This document shows, one piece after another, positions 1 through 8,870 of a stretch of DNA of 64,000 bases. This DNA comes from Elusimicrobiota bacterium (GTDB lineage: Bacteria; Elusimicrobiota; Elusimicrobia; UBA1565; UBA9628): NCBI GenBank assembly GCA_023213235.1, contig CP096137.1:941587-1005586 (forward strand), in the 5' to 3' direction. Position numbers and translations under genes: made by a program. Each line of letters begins with the position of its first letter. Position 1 is the stretch's first letter. Below the pieces are notes generated by a model that saw nothing but the letters and a program-made list of their open reading frames with translations, had not been told where the DNA came from and did not search any database.

Positions 1-186
1 TGGCGCCGGGGCTCGGCCTTCGCGTGCTACCTGCTCGGCTACGCGGCCCTGCGCTTCGGCGTCGAGGCCCTGCGCGGCGACGATCGCGGGACGTTCATGC
101 TGGGGCTTTCGCCGTCGCAGTGGGTCGCGCTGGGCGTCGCCGCCGCGACCATGGCCGGGCTGGCGTTGAGGGGGAGAAAAGCGTGA
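1..186 (+). CDS. lgt: Prolipoprotein diacylglyceryl transferase, C-terminal end (partial)
   Basis: Only the last 61 codons are in the window. The reading frame is open from base 1 and stops at TGA 184-186. The segment reads YLLGYAALRFGVEALRGDDR followed by a glycine/leucine stretch, the SQ pair of GLSPSQW and a final membrane helix; this matches the conserved C-terminus of Lgt (RF-x-E-x-x-R then LS-x-SQ). Lgt transfers diacylglycerol from phosphatidylglycerol to the lipobox cysteine of prolipoproteins in the inner membrane, which fits the lipoproteins encoded elsewhere in the window. The stop overlaps the GTG start of rluD (GTGA), so the two are probably translationally coupled. Confidence 0.85.
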   Translation, partial: WRRGSAFACYLLGYAALRFGVEALRGDDRGTFMLGLSPSQWVALGVAAATMAGLALRGRKA

Positions 187-1094
187 AGAAGCGAATCGTC
201 GTCGATCAGGACCTGCCCCGGCTGGACGCTTTCCTGGCCAAGCGGCTCACGGGCTACAGCCGCGTCTTCCTCAAGGACATGATCGGCCGCGGCAACGTCA
301 CGCTCGACGGCGCGCGCGTCGACGCCGACCAGCCCATCGAGGAGGGTCAGGTCGTCGACGTCGAGCTGCCGGAGACGGCCTCCTCCTCCGGCGAGGACTT
401 CGAGTCGTGGGTGCTCTACGAGGACAAGCGCCTGCTCGTCCTCAACAAGCCCTCCGGACTGCTGATGCACCCGCTCGGCGACTCCTGGCTCAAGAGCCCG
501 GAGGCCGCGCGCGCCGGCCGCGAGACGAACCTCGCCGCCGAGCTGCAGGTCCACCGCCCCGCGATCCTCAAGGCCGGTACGCCGCGCTGCGGCATCGTTC
601 ACCGGCTCGACCGGCCGACATCAGGAGTCTTGGCGGTAGCCAAAGACCCCGAGTCCTACGCCGCGCTCGTCGACATGTTCAAAGAGCGCTTCATGGACAA
701 GACGTACCGCGCGATCGTGCGCGGCGCGCCGCCGGAGAAGGTCCGCGTGCAGGCGCCGATCGGCCGCGAGCCCGGGCTGCGCCGCGTCGTCGTGACGCCG
801 CTGGGCAAGACCGCGGAGACGGACTTCCGCGTCGTCTCGAAGAAGAAATCCGGCGCGCTCGTCGAGGCCAAGCCGCGCACCGGCCGCACCCACCAGATCC
901 GCGCGCACCTGGCCCACCTCGGCCATCCGGTCATGGGCGACCCCGAGTTCGACCGCCGCGGCGTGCCCACGCCCCCGCGGCTGATGCTCCACGCCTACCG
1001 CCTCTCCTTCGAGCACCCGTTCTCCGGCCGCCCCGCCCGCTTCGAGGCCCCGGCGCCCGCGGACTTCCTCAAGTTCTGGAAGACGCTCAAGTAA
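183..1094 (+). CDS. rluD: RluD/RluC-family 23S rRNA pseudouridine synthase
   Basis: A 303-residue protein starting at GTG 183, chosen because it overlaps the lgt stop (GTGA) and begins just before the S4 domain. An N-terminal S4-like RNA-binding region (about residues 10-65) precedes the catalytic domain. The signature GIVHRLDRPTSGVLAVAK at about residues 137-155 contains the invariant catalytic aspartate in HRLD; KPRTGRTHQIRAHLAHLGHP near residue 230 is the second family motif. It isomerises uridine to pseudouridine in large-subunit rRNA. The exact site (RluD versus RluC type) cannot be told from the sequence. The lgt-rluD pairing suggests one transcription unit. Confidence 0.93.
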   Translation: MKKRIVVDQDLPRLDAFLAKRLTGYSRVFLKDMIGRGNVTLDGARVDADQPIEEGQVVDVELPETASSSGEDFESWVLYEDKRLLVLNKPSGLLMHPLGDSWLKSPEAARAGRETNLAAELQVHRPAILKAGTPRCGIVHRLDRPTSGVLAVAKDPESYAALVDMFKERFMDKTYRAIVRGAPPEKVRVQAPIGREPGLRRVVVTPLGKTAETDFRVVSKKKSGALVEAKPRTGRTHQIRAHLAHLGHPVMGDPEFDRRGVPTPPRLMLHAYRLSFEHPFSGRPARFEAPAPADFLKFWKTLK

Positions 1095-1149
1095 TTCGGG
1101 ACCTCCTGGGCCTTGCGCCCGGCGCGCGGTCTTTGTCAGTATCCGAATT

Positions 1150-2058
1150 ATGATTATGACTACCTGGCTGGTTGTCGCCGCCCTGACCGCGCCCGCGTCC
1201 GCGACGCCCTCGTCCGACTCCGTCTTCCTGTCCGCGATGGGCGCGGCCCACGCCGAGATGCGTGCCGCCTTCCGGACCGCCTCGTGGAACGAGGAGGACG
1301 CGCTGCTCGACCTTCTGCGCGACCGCGACGCCGAGGTGCGCCGCCAGGCCGTGCGCTCGCTGAAGGCCTGGGTGTGGCAGCGCTCGAGCACGAAGGACCG
1401 GGTCATGGACGTCTACAGGAACCCGAACGAGGACCTGGCCGTTCGCGTCGAGGCCGCTAAGACGCTGTCCGCCGCCTCCGGGAACTGGGACGTGCAGCGC
1501 GAGCTGCTCGACTACGCCAAGCGCGGGACCGACGTCCGCCTGCGCGCGGTCTCCTACAAGGCCTTGTACTGGGCCGTCGCCCAGCGCAACGACGTCCGCG
1601 ACGACGTCCTCGACGCGGCGCGCCGCGAGAGCGACAAGACGGTCCGCCTCGCCGCGATCTGGACCCTGTTCGCGACGAACGACAACCGCGTCAAGGACGT
1701 CCTGCGCGACCTCGCGCGGCGCGACTCCGACCTCGACGTCCGCGTCGAGGCCCTGAAGAGCGGCTGGGGCTACATGGGCTACAACGACTTCCGCGACGAC
1801 GCCTACGACCTCGCGCGGCAGACCACGACGCCTCCGGCCGTCCGCAAGGCCGCGATCCTGCTGCACGCCAACCGCGTGGAGTCCCGCCAGAAGGACCTCC
1901 TCGAGGACATCGCGCGCCGCGACTCCGATCCGGCGGCGCGCGCCGCCGCGATCGCCGCGCTCGGCGCGGCTCGCTCCGAGGAGATCCAGAACTACTTCCA
2001 CCTCGTGCGCCGCGGCCACAACGGCGTCGTCGTCTACGACCCGCTCGACGCGGAGTAG
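1150..2058 (+). CDS. Secreted HEAT-repeat protein
   Basis: A 302-residue protein with a signal peptide (residues 1-18, ending ASA) and then repeated helical units of about 35-40 residues, each ending in patterns such as DLLRDRDAEVRRQAVRSL, ARRESDKTVRLAAIWTL and ARRDSDPAARAAAIAAL. This is the HEAT / armadillo-like arrangement used for protein-protein interaction. No catalytic motif is visible. An internal ATG six bases downstream is an alternative start. It lies 56 bases after rluD and four bases before the DUF423 gene. Periplasmic location is inferred from the signal peptide; the partner is unknown. Confidence 0.75.
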   Translation: MIMTTWLVVAALTAPASATPSSDSVFLSAMGAAHAEMRAAFRTASWNEEDALLDLLRDRDAEVRRQAVRSLKAWVWQRSSTKDRVMDVYRNPNEDLAVRVEAAKTLSAASGNWDVQRELLDYAKRGTDVRLRAVSYKALYWAVAQRNDVRDDVLDAARRESDKTVRLAAIWTLFATNDNRVKDVLRDLARRDSDLDVRVEALKSGWGYMGYNDFRDDAYDLARQTTTPPAVRKAAILLHANRVESRQKDLLEDIARRDSDPAARAAAIAALGAARSEEIQNYFHLVRRGHNGVVVYDPLDAE

Positions 2059-2061
2059 GCG

Positions 2062-2444
2062 ATGACCGCGGCTTTGATGACGCGCCTCGGCGCGGGGTTC
2101 ATGTTCCTGGCCGTCGGACTCGGCGCCTTCGGCGCGCACGCGCTGAAGAACCGCCTGGAGCCCGACATGCTCGCCGTCTTCGAGACGGGCGTGAAGTATC
2201 AGGTCTATCACGCCTTGGCCCTGCTGCTTCTGGCCGCCCTGCGCGGCCCGTCCAAGGCGGCGTGGTGCTTCACGGCGGGGATCGTCCTGTTCTCGGGCAG
2301 CCTTTACATCCTGGCGCTCACGGGCGTGCGGAAGTGGGGGCGGTCACGCCGGTCGGCGGCGTCCTGTTCCTCGCCGGCTGGCTGATCCTGCTCTTCCAGC
2401 GCGCCTCGACGCCCGACTCCATCCTCAACCGCCTCAACCTGTAG
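2062..2444 (+). CDS. DUF423 small integral membrane protein (one frame break)
   Basis: Read across a break at the G5 run 2336-2340, where one G appears to be missing, this gives a 127-residue protein with about four membrane helices. The first half (GAFGAHALKNRLEPDMLAVF, then VKYQVYHALALLLLAAL) and the second (SGSLYILALTG then TPVGGVLFLAGWLILLF) are typical of DUF423. The family is conserved in many bacteria; function unknown. The gene follows the HEAT-repeat gene by three bases, and its stop overlaps the GTG start of the next gene by one base. Confidence 0.85.
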
Positions 2445-2971
2445 TGGCCAGTCTGTTCGGCCACGTCGCGGCGGCCGCGGCGATCGGACAAGCCGCCCCC
2501 GCGGAGCGCCGAAAGGACTGGCGTTTCTGGTACATGGCGGCGATGTGCGCCTGCCTCCCCGACGCCGATGTCGCGGGCTTCCGCTTCGGCATCCGCTACG
2601 AGGATTTGTGGGGGCATCGCGGGATGACGCATTCGCTGGTCTTCGCCGCGGCCGTCGGCGCGCTCGCCGCGGCGCGCTTCAAACCCGACTGGCGCAAGGA
2701 GGGATGGAAGCTCGCCGCGCTGTTCGCGGCGATCACCGCCTCCCACGGTTTTCTCGACGCGCTGACCAACGGCGGGCACGGGGTCGCCTTCTTCTCGCCG
2801 TTCGATGCTGCGCGCTACTTCTTCCCGTGGACGCCTATCCAGGTCTCGCCGATCGGGGCGAAGGGATTCTTCTCGGCCAAGGGGCTCGCCGTGATCGTCA
2901 GCGAGCTCAAATGGATCGGAGTTCCCGCGCTCATAGCCGGGGCCGCTCTTCGGTCATCGGCCAAGCCTTAG
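2444..2971 (+). CDS. Membrane-bound metal-dependent hydrolase (DUF457 / YdjM family)
   Basis: A 175-residue protein starting at GTG 2444, which overlaps the preceding stop. It has several hydrophobic segments and conserved polar residues: a CLPDADV motif near residue 40, GHRGMTHSLVF near residue 60 and SHGFLDALTNGGHGVAFFSP near residue 105. This H-R-x-x-x-H / D-x-x-T pattern is that of DUF457 (YdjM/YbcI) inner-membrane proteins, predicted metal-dependent hydrolases of unknown substrate. The gene overlaps the opposite-strand retropepsin-like gene by four bases at the stop codons. Confidence 0.82.
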   Translation: MASLFGHVAAAAAIGQAAPAERRKDWRFWYMAAMCACLPDADVAGFRFGIRYEDLWGHRGMTHSLVFAAAVGALAAARFKPDWRKEGWKLAALFAAITASHGFLDALTNGGHGVAFFSPFDAARYFFPWTPIQVSPIGAKGFFSAKGLAVIVSELKWIGVPALIAGAALRSSAKP

Positions 2972-3354
2972 GCCGCCGCCGCCAAATGCGGTCCGGCCGC
3001 GATGAGGCGCTTGTGCGCGGGATCGACGGCGAGATTGAGCCCCTCGAGCGACCGTGCTCCTAGGAGCTGCAGATCTCCAGGCCGCGCGAAGACGACCTCG
3101 TCGACGGTGAACCGGTCTCCGACGTGGATGATCGCGAAGCCGACCGAGCGGACGATGGTCCCGCCGTCGGCCATCTGGAAGGCGAGGTCCTTCTTCTCCG
3201 TCGTCACGCCGATGGCGCGCAAGGTGTCCTCCGCGATCCAGGTGCACTCGCTGCCCGTGTCGACGAGCAGCTTCGGCACGTCGGCGCGCCTCTCCCGGTC
3301 CGTCATGTTCGCGACGACGCAGCCCGCGTAAAAGGTTCCCACTTTCGGTTCCAT
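2968..3354 (-). CDS. Retropepsin-like aspartic protease
   Basis: A 128-residue single-domain protein. Residues 28-42 read PKLLVDTGSECTWIA, the LVDTG active-site motif of retroviral-type aspartic proteases, followed by a beta-rich segment with FARPGDLQLLGARSLEGLNL, which resembles the hydrophobic-hydrophobic-glycine flap/psi-loop region (LLGA). Such proteins work as dimers because each supplies one aspartate. There is no signal peptide, so it is probably cytoplasmic. ATG 3354 is chosen because a TACACT box (3361-3366, minus strand) lies six bases upstream, as expected for a leaderless transcript. Substrate unknown. Confidence 0.8.
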   Translation of the reverse strand: MEPKVGTFYAGCVVANMTDRERRADVPKLLVDTGSECTWIAEDTLRAIGVTTEKKDLAFQMADGGTIVRSVGFAIIHVGDRFTVDEVVFARPGDLQLLGARSLEGLNLAVDPAHKRLIAAGPHLAAAA

Positions 3355-3360
3355 GCCTCC

Positions 3361-3366
3361 AGTGTA
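3361..3366 (-). promoter_or_regulatory. -10 box of the retropepsin-like gene
   Basis: Reads TACACT on the minus strand and sits six bases before ATG 3354. That spacing places the transcription start at about the first base of the start codon. Confidence 0.5.
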
Positions 3367-3432
3367 GCGCCCGATGCCGGACGGCGCCACTCCCTTTCAT
3401 ACGACTGAGCACCCCGATTTGTTCCGTTGCGG

Positions 3433-3461
3433 TTGACGCTTCCGGGATCGCCGTCTATACT
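3433..3461 (+). promoter_or_regulatory. Consensus-like promoter for a leaderless transcript
   Basis: TTGACG (3433-3438), a 17-base spacer, then TATACT (3456-3461) and only six bases to ATG 3468. Both boxes and the spacer match the housekeeping sigma consensus. Transcription should start at about the A of the start codon. Confidence 0.75.
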
Positions 3462-3467
3462 CCCCGC

Positions 3468-4204
3468 ATGCGATCCCTCTTTTCGTCCCGCTCGCCGCCC
3501 TGCTTCTCGCCTCCCCGCCGCCTCTGCGCGCCGAGGACCCGCCCGAGGAGGAAGCCGAGGAGGAGGCCGTCGCGCAGCCGCCCGCCGCGTCGACGGCGCC
3601 GGCGGCGCCGGCGGCGCCCGCCGTACACGGCGCGGGGCGTCCCGGCGCGGGCGCGCCCACGGGATTCGGCCCCTTCGCTCCGATCGGCGGCGGGAAGCCG
3701 GGATTCTACGACCAGAAGGACGTCGAGGTCGTCCGGGGCGGGCCCGACCGCCCCAAGTCCGGGATCGTCCCCAAGCTCCAGGCGCTCCCGTGGGACGGCA
3801 CGCAGCAGAAGCTGCCGTTCCCCGCCAACGGCGTCGGCTACTCGATCAAGTTCGTCCCCGCGACCGTCAAGGCCGGCAAGACCGGCGCCGGCGCGGGCGG
3901 AGGGTGGTCCTGGTCGATCACTCAGGACACGCGAAAGGGCTGCCAGTACATGGGGCTCGTCTCGAGCGACGCCGCGGGCAAGTCCGTGCTGTGCCGTCAG
4001 GGCCTGGCCGTCGGCGGCAACCTGAGCTGGAACACCGCGGGCGCCGGGGCCGCCGGGAGCTGCGCCCTCAAGGACGGCCGGACCTACTGGTTCCACCTGT
4101 ACCTGGCGGCCGCCGTCGGCGAGAACCCCGCCAGCATGGTCGCCGCGGGCAAGGTCATGTGCTCGGCCTGGCTGTACAACAACGGAGCCGCCGAGTACCC
4201 CTGA
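3468..4204 (+). CDS. Secreted protein of unknown function (one frame break)
   Basis: Reading across a break in the T run 3476-3479 (one T missing) gives a 245-residue protein beginning MRSLFFVPLAALLLASPPPL, a clear signal peptide. An acidic Glu-rich patch and a Pro/Ala linker follow (about residues 22-60). The C-terminal domain has evenly spaced aromatic and glycine residues, a GGGWSWSITQDTRKGCQYMG stretch and four cysteines that could form two disulfides, consistent with a beta-sandwich outside the cytoplasm. I do not recognise a family. A strong leaderless promoter precedes the start, and the proline dehydrogenase gene follows 33 bases after the stop. Confidence 0.7.
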
Positions 4205-4224
4205 CGCCGCGCGCCGGCGTTTGG

Positions 4225-4230
4225 TAGAAT
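4225..4230 (+). promoter_or_regulatory. -10 box of the proline dehydrogenase gene
   Basis: TAGAAT followed by seven bases and ATG 4238, the same leaderless geometry as at other unit starts. A CTGACG at 4201-4206 is a possible -35 with an 18-base spacer. Confidence 0.6.
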
Positions 4231-4237
4231 CGCGCGG

Positions 4238-5080
4238 ATGAGAGCGCTGACCTTCCTGGCCCGCCGGTTCGTCGCGGGCGACGTGATCTCCGACGCCATC
4301 GAGGCCGTGCGCGCGCTCAACGCCGACGGCCTCAAGGCGACGCTCGACAACCTCGGCGAGGACAGCACCGACAAGGCCCACGCGCTCGCCGCGGCCGACG
4401 AGAATCTGCTCATGCTGCGCCGGCTCGCGGAGTCCGGCGTCGACGCGAACATCTCGCTGAAGCTGACCCAGCTCGGCATGGGCTTCGACGACGGGCTCGC
4501 CAAGGAGAGCCTCCTGCGCATCGTCGAGGAGGCCGAGCGCGTCGGCTCCTTCGTGCGCATCGACATGGAAGGCTCGGCGTTCACGCAGAAGACCTTGGAC
4601 ATCTTCTATTCGATCCACGACAAGCACCCCGGCGTGGGCATCGTCCTGCAGGCGATGCTGCGGCGCACCGAGCGGGACTGCCGCGACGCCGTCGCGCGCA
4701 AGGTGCGCGTCCGTCTGTGCAAGGGCGCGTACAAGGAGCCCGCCTCCGTCGCGTTCCCCGACAAGAAGGACGTCGACGCGAACTACGACAAGTGCGCCGC
4801 GATCCTGGCCAAGGCCCCGATCCCGGCGATGGCGACGCACGACGACAAGCGCATCGAGGCCGCGCTCAAGGCCTTCGACGCGGCCGGGCTCGTGAAATCG
4901 GAGTACGAGCTGCAGATGCTGTACGGCATCCGCGGCCGCCGCGCGCGCGAGCTGGCGGCGAAGGGCCACACGGTCCGCATCTACGTCCCGTACGGGACGC
5001 ACTGGTTCCCGTACTTCACGCGCCGCATCCGCGAGCGCAAGGAAAATCTGCTGTTCGTCGCGAGGAACCTCTTCGAATGA
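4238..5080 (+). CDS. Proline dehydrogenase
   Basis: A 280-residue single-domain enzyme that oxidises L-proline to pyrroline-5-carboxylate with FAD, passing electrons to quinone at the membrane. Visible family features are VDANISLKLTQLGMGFDD (about 66-83), FVRIDMEGSAFT (about 105-116), the VRLCKGAYKEP motif (about 156-166), ATHDD (about 196-200) and the C-terminal YVPYGTHWFPYFTRRIRERK, which carries the conserved substrate-binding arginines. It is the short monofunctional type, without a pyrroline-5-carboxylate dehydrogenase domain. The stop overlaps the start of tdh (ATGA), so proline and threonine breakdown appear co-expressed. Confidence 0.92.
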   Translation: MRALTFLARRFVAGDVISDAIEAVRALNADGLKATLDNLGEDSTDKAHALAAADENLLMLRRLAESGVDANISLKLTQLGMGFDDGLAKESLLRIVEEAERVGSFVRIDMEGSAFTQKTLDIFYSIHDKHPGVGIVLQAMLRRTERDCRDAVARKVRVRLCKGAYKEPASVAFPDKKDVDANYDKCAAILAKAPIPAMATHDDKRIEAALKAFDAAGLVKSEYELQMLYGIRGRRARELAAKGHTVRIYVPYGTHWFPYFTRRIRERKENLLFVARNLFE

Positions 5081-6098
5081 AAGCCCTGCTCAAGCCGAAG
5101 CCCGCGCCCGGCGCGGCGTACGAGTCGATCGACGATCTTCGGATCAAGCCCGACGAGGTGCTGATCAAGGTCCACCGCGCGTCCATCTGCGGCTCCGACC
5201 TGCCCATCTACGGCTGGAGCTCCTGGGCGCCGGAGCGCTTCAAGACGCCGAGCACGTTCGGCCACGAGTTCTGCGGCACGATCGCCGAGGTCGGCGCCTC
5301 GGCGCGCGACTTCAAGAAGGGCGACTTCGTCTCCGTCGAGAGCCACATCTTCTGCGGCCTGTGCTACCAGTGCCAGAACGGCCAGCGCCACGTGTGCCGC
5401 GAGATGAAGATCATCGGAGTCGACGGGCCGGGCGGGTTCGGCGAGTACGCCGCCGTCCCCGCGCGCTGCGCGTGGAAGCACAGCGACGACAGCCTGAAAG
5501 ACCTCGGCTCTCTTTTGAGCCCTTCGGCAACGCCGTCTACTCCGTGCTCGTCGAGCCGGTGGCCGCCAAGAGCGTGCTCGTCATGGGCTGCGGCCCGCAG
5601 GGCCTGTTCTCGATCGCGGTGGCCAAGGCCTCCGGCGCGGACCGCATCGTCGCCGTCGAGGGCTCGAAGTACCGCGCCGAGCTCGCGATCCGCATGGGCG
5701 CGACGACGGTGGTCTCGCCCGACGAGGACCCGGTCAAGGCCGGCAAGGTCAAGGACGGCTTCGACGTCGTCTGCGAGATGTCGGGCGCGCAGGCCGCGAT
5801 CACGTCGGCGTTCAAGAACGTGCGCAGCGGCGGCCGCATCACCGCGTTCGGCATCCCGTCGAAGAAGGTGGAGCTCGACTGGGCCAACGACCTGATCTTC
5901 AAGGGCGTGCGCGTGCACGGCATCGTCGGCCGCGAGATCTTCGAGACCTGGTACAAGGCGGACCGCCTGCTGCGCTCGGGCGCCGTCGACCTCAAGCCCG
6001 TCGTGACGCACACCTTCCCGCTCAAGGACTACGAGGCGGGCTTCGCCGCGATGACCGCGCCGGCGCGCGACTGCGGCAAAGTGGTCTTCGTCCCCTAG
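5077..6098 (+). CDS. tdh: L-threonine 3-dehydrogenase (one frame break)
   Basis: Reading across a break at 5513-5517 (one base missing after the T run) gives 340 residues. It is a zinc-dependent medium-chain dehydrogenase: ASICGSDLPIY holds the catalytic zinc cysteine, FGHEFCGTI the following His-Glu, and CGLCYQCQNGQRHVC the structural zinc cysteines. The nucleotide-binding motif is VMGCGPQGLFS. The length and the segment KTPSTFGHEF suit threonine dehydrogenase, which makes 2-amino-3-oxobutyrate. The kbl product encoded at 10980-12179 would cleave that to glycine and acetyl-CoA, supporting the call. The stop overlaps the opposite-strand lipoprotein gene (CTAG). Confidence 0.87.
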
Positions 6099-6697
6099 TC
6101 CGCCCGGGCCCTCTCGGTCTTTTTTCGGCGGGCTTTGGTCCCGGACGGCTTATCGGGGCGCCCAGAACTGTCTAATATAGTAGACATATACCCGAAGCCT
6201 CCGAGGACCGGGAAACGGGGCGGCTCAGGGGCTTTCGGCTTGAACGTGCGCAGCACGTCGTCGAAGACGGCCTTCGAGCCGGGAGTTCCGGCCGGCCAGG
6301 CGTGCTCGAGGACGAACAGGCCGCCGGGGGTGGGGAGCAGGACGACGCGCGAGGAGAAGCGCTTGGGGCCCGAGTGCGGGTCGGGAAACTCGGTGTCGAC
6401 GAGGAACTCGCGCGCCTTCGCCCTTCCGGCCTCGGAGTCGACCAGCGGCGTCGGCAGGCCGCCGCGCGAGGCCCGGTAGGACTCCGGCGTGGCGTTCGCG
6501 TGGAGGGCGACGCGGATCATCTCGGCGCCGGGGCCGAAGAAGGCCGCCTTGCGAGACTCGCCCGGCATGTCGTCGACCTTCCAGCCGCCGGGCAGCGCCG
6601 CCGAGAAGCTTCCGTCGGGCGCGGAGTAGACGACGGGCCCGCCGGAGGGCCGCGAGCAGGCGGCGAAGAGCAGCACGGCGAGCGCGATCGTTCTCAT
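6095..6697 (-). CDS. Lipoprotein with a PsbP/DcrB-like domain
   Basis: A 200-residue protein beginning MRTIALAVLLFAACS: a lipoprotein signal with the lipobox FAAC and the lipidated cysteine at residue 14. The segment YSAPDGSFSAALPGGWKVDD is the typical opening of PsbP/DcrB-like domains, and alternating strands continue to about residue 160. The last 35 residues are basic and glycine/serine-rich and may be unstructured. The start overlaps the stop of the upstream HExxH protein gene (ATGA), so both probably act together outside the cytoplasm. Function unknown. Confidence 0.75.
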   Translation of the reverse strand: MRTIALAVLLFAACSRPSGGPVVYSAPDGSFSAALPGGWKVDDMPGESRKAAFFGPGAEMIRVALHANATPESYRASRGGLPTPLVDSEAGRAKAREFLVDTEFPDPHSGPKRFSSRVVLLPTPGGLFVLEHAWPAGTPGSKAVFDDVLRTFKPKAPEPPRFPVLGGFGYMSTILDSSGRPDKPSGTKARRKKTERARAD

Positions 6698-8808
6698 TTG
6701 GCGGACAGCGCCTCCTTGCGCGCCTTCTCGATGCGGGCCGGTAGGTCGCCCGGCTCGGACAGCGCCTTGAGCCAGCTCTCGGCGCGGTCCAGCAGCTGCG
6801 ACCGCTCGAACGGCGGCTGAACGAAGATCTTGCCGAGCATGCCGCCGGGACGGCGGCGGGCCTCCTTGATCTCGAGGGCCTTGGCCAGCAGCTCCTCGAC
6901 CATCGAGCGCGCGTCGGCCTCGTAGGCGGCGATCATCGCGGGGGCCAGGGCCGCCCCGTCTCGTTGAAGTAGGTCCCGACCGCTCCGGCGGCGTTCAGGC
7001 GGGCGTCGCGGCCGCCGGGCGCCTTGTCGCGGGCGATCCAGGCCGCGGCCTTGTCGGCGAGGCCGGCGAGCCTCTTGTCGTGATCCTCGGCCGTGCCGTG
7101 GGGCAGCGACTTCGCAGCCGCGAAGGCCTCGCCGTAGCGGCCGGCGGAGAGGTGCGCCGCGACGACCGCCTCGGCGCCGCGCCGCCGCAGGTCGGGGACC
7201 GCCGCGAGGAACGCTTTCTCCCGCTCCAGCTCCGCGGCCCGGTACGCGGCCAACGCCTCGTCGCCGCGCGCGAGGCCCGCCTCGCGCAGCTTGCGCCGTC
7301 CCCAGGCCGCCCAGCCCTCGCCGGACGCCCGCGCGGCCTCGCGGCGGACCTCCTGGCGCGAGGCGACGTCGTCGACGGTCCCGAAGCCGTTGTAGTTCGA
7401 CACGTACAGGTTGGTGATCCAGTCGCGATGGGCGTCGGGGTCCTTGAGCATCATCAGGCAGCGCTGGGCGAACGGGGAATCGACGAGCGCCGAGCCGCCC
7501 TTGCTGACGAGGTAGCGGCACTCCTCGCGGTAGGCCTCATGCTCCTTGCTCAGCGGATTGGCGAACGGCAGGTTGCCGCGCATCTGCTCGATCTCGAGGC
7601 GGCCGCGGCGCGCCTGCTCGGCGTGCTTCAGCTCGTGGAAGTAGTTGACGTCGAGCGCGTCGACGAGGACTCGGAGCAGGGACGGGTCCTCCTTGAACAG
7701 CGCCGACAAGAGGCCCACGTCGGCCGCGCGCCCCTCGATCGCCTTCATCCGCTCGGGCGGCAGCTTCATCTGCAGGACGCGGACGATGTCCCAGTGGTTG
7801 AACACCATGCGGTCGCCGGACGCGTCGTAGAGAGCCCCCGGCTGATTGGGGTCGTTCGGGTTCTGCGTGAGCTTCAGGACGTACATGTCGGGCGGTCCCG
7901 CCGGCGGCGGGAACTTGGCGAGCAGCTCGCGGCCCGGCGCGTGGCGCGACAGCTCCGCGGCGAAGGCGTCCGCGACCTGGCGCCCGAGCGCGCGCTCGGC
8001 CGCCTCCATCGGGCGCCGCCGCTTGTCGGGGAAGCGGCGCCGCCGGCGCCCGCCGCGGCGACGACGTCGGCCAGGGACCGCTGCCCGTCGAAGACGGCCG
8101 TCAGGTCCGAGTAGCTCTTCAGCGCCGGCTTTTTGAGGTCGGCGACGGTCGTCCCGTTGCGCTCGAGGAGGGCGCGCAGTTCGGGCGGCAGCGGGGCGCC
8201 CGCTTGCGTCCGCGCGCGCGCCGCGGCCCGCGCGCTCTCGGGGACCGGGGCCGACGGATCGAGGCCGCGCAGGTCGGCCAGCAGGCTCTCGAGCGCCCCG
8301 TGCTCCATCTGACGCGCCTGCAGCGCCTTCCAGACGAGCATCGTGAACTCGTCGACCGGCCGCGCGTCCGGCGGAGGCGCCTTGATCCGGCAGTCGGACT
8401 CGTCGAGGCGGTAGCCGTTGAGCGCGAAGGCGATCCAGAGATAGGTGTCCATCTTCTGCCATGAGGCGTCGAAGGGGCGCGTGAGGGCGGCGACCTCGCC
8501 CGCGGTCACCGTCGACGTGCCGCGCTTGACGCGGCCCGCGGCGTCGTCGAAGGAGAACCCGATCGAGGTCCAGTGAACGCGCTGCTCGGCCGGGACCGGG
8601 CTGGCCTTGAGGTCGAAGGGTGCGGCGTCCCCCGCGGGAAGCGCCGGCGCGGCGCCCGTGCCGGCGCAGCGGCCGGTCGGAAGCGCTGGCGCGCCGGCGG
8701 CGGAGGCCTCCGCGAACGACGGGTGAAAGTGGCCGCGCGGGCCGTATGGGCAGGCGGCCGCGGGGACGGCCAGCAGGAGGAGCAACGCCGGGAGGGGGCC
8801 GGGCGCAT
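6694..8808 (-). CDS. Secreted putative zinc metallopeptidase with HExxH motif (three frame breaks)
   Basis: Reading across breaks at 8794-8798, 8028-8031 and 6954-6957 (one G/C lost in each) gives about 705 residues. It starts with a signal peptide (MRPAPLPALLLLLAVPAAA). The middle contains VNYFHELKHAEQARRG, an HExxH zinc-binding and catalytic motif followed by an alanine/arginine-rich helix; the rest is mostly helical and charged. I do not recognise a named peptidase family, and the third zinc ligand is not obvious. A TATACT box lies six bases before the start. The stop overlaps the lipoprotein gene, suggesting an export-linked pair. Confidence 0.6.
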
Positions 8809-8814
8809 CGCGGG

Positions 8815-8820
8815 AGTATA
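8815..8820 (-). promoter_or_regulatory. -10 box of the HExxH protein gene
   Basis: TATACT on the minus strand, six bases before ATG 8808; leaderless geometry. Confidence 0.6.
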
Positions 8821-8857
8821 GGCCCGGAACCGCGGCCTTTCAAGCCCGATTATCGTC

Positions 8858-8863
8858 TACAAT
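8858..8863 (+). promoter_or_regulatory. -10 box of the winged-helix regulator gene
   Basis: TACAAT, seven bases before ATG 8871. It forms a divergent pair with the box at 8815-8820. Confidence 0.6.
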
Positions 8864-8870
8864 CTCAGAC

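Noticed and set aside
1087..2211. 374-codon open frame on the minus strand opposite the HEAT-repeat gene
   Set aside because: Composition typical of antisense frames; the plus-strand protein has a signal peptide and regular repeats.
3455..5002. 515-codon open frame on the minus strand
   Set aside because: Lies antisense to the secreted protein and proline dehydrogenase genes, low-complexity Arg/Ala/Asp sequence, no recognisable domain; a GC shadow.
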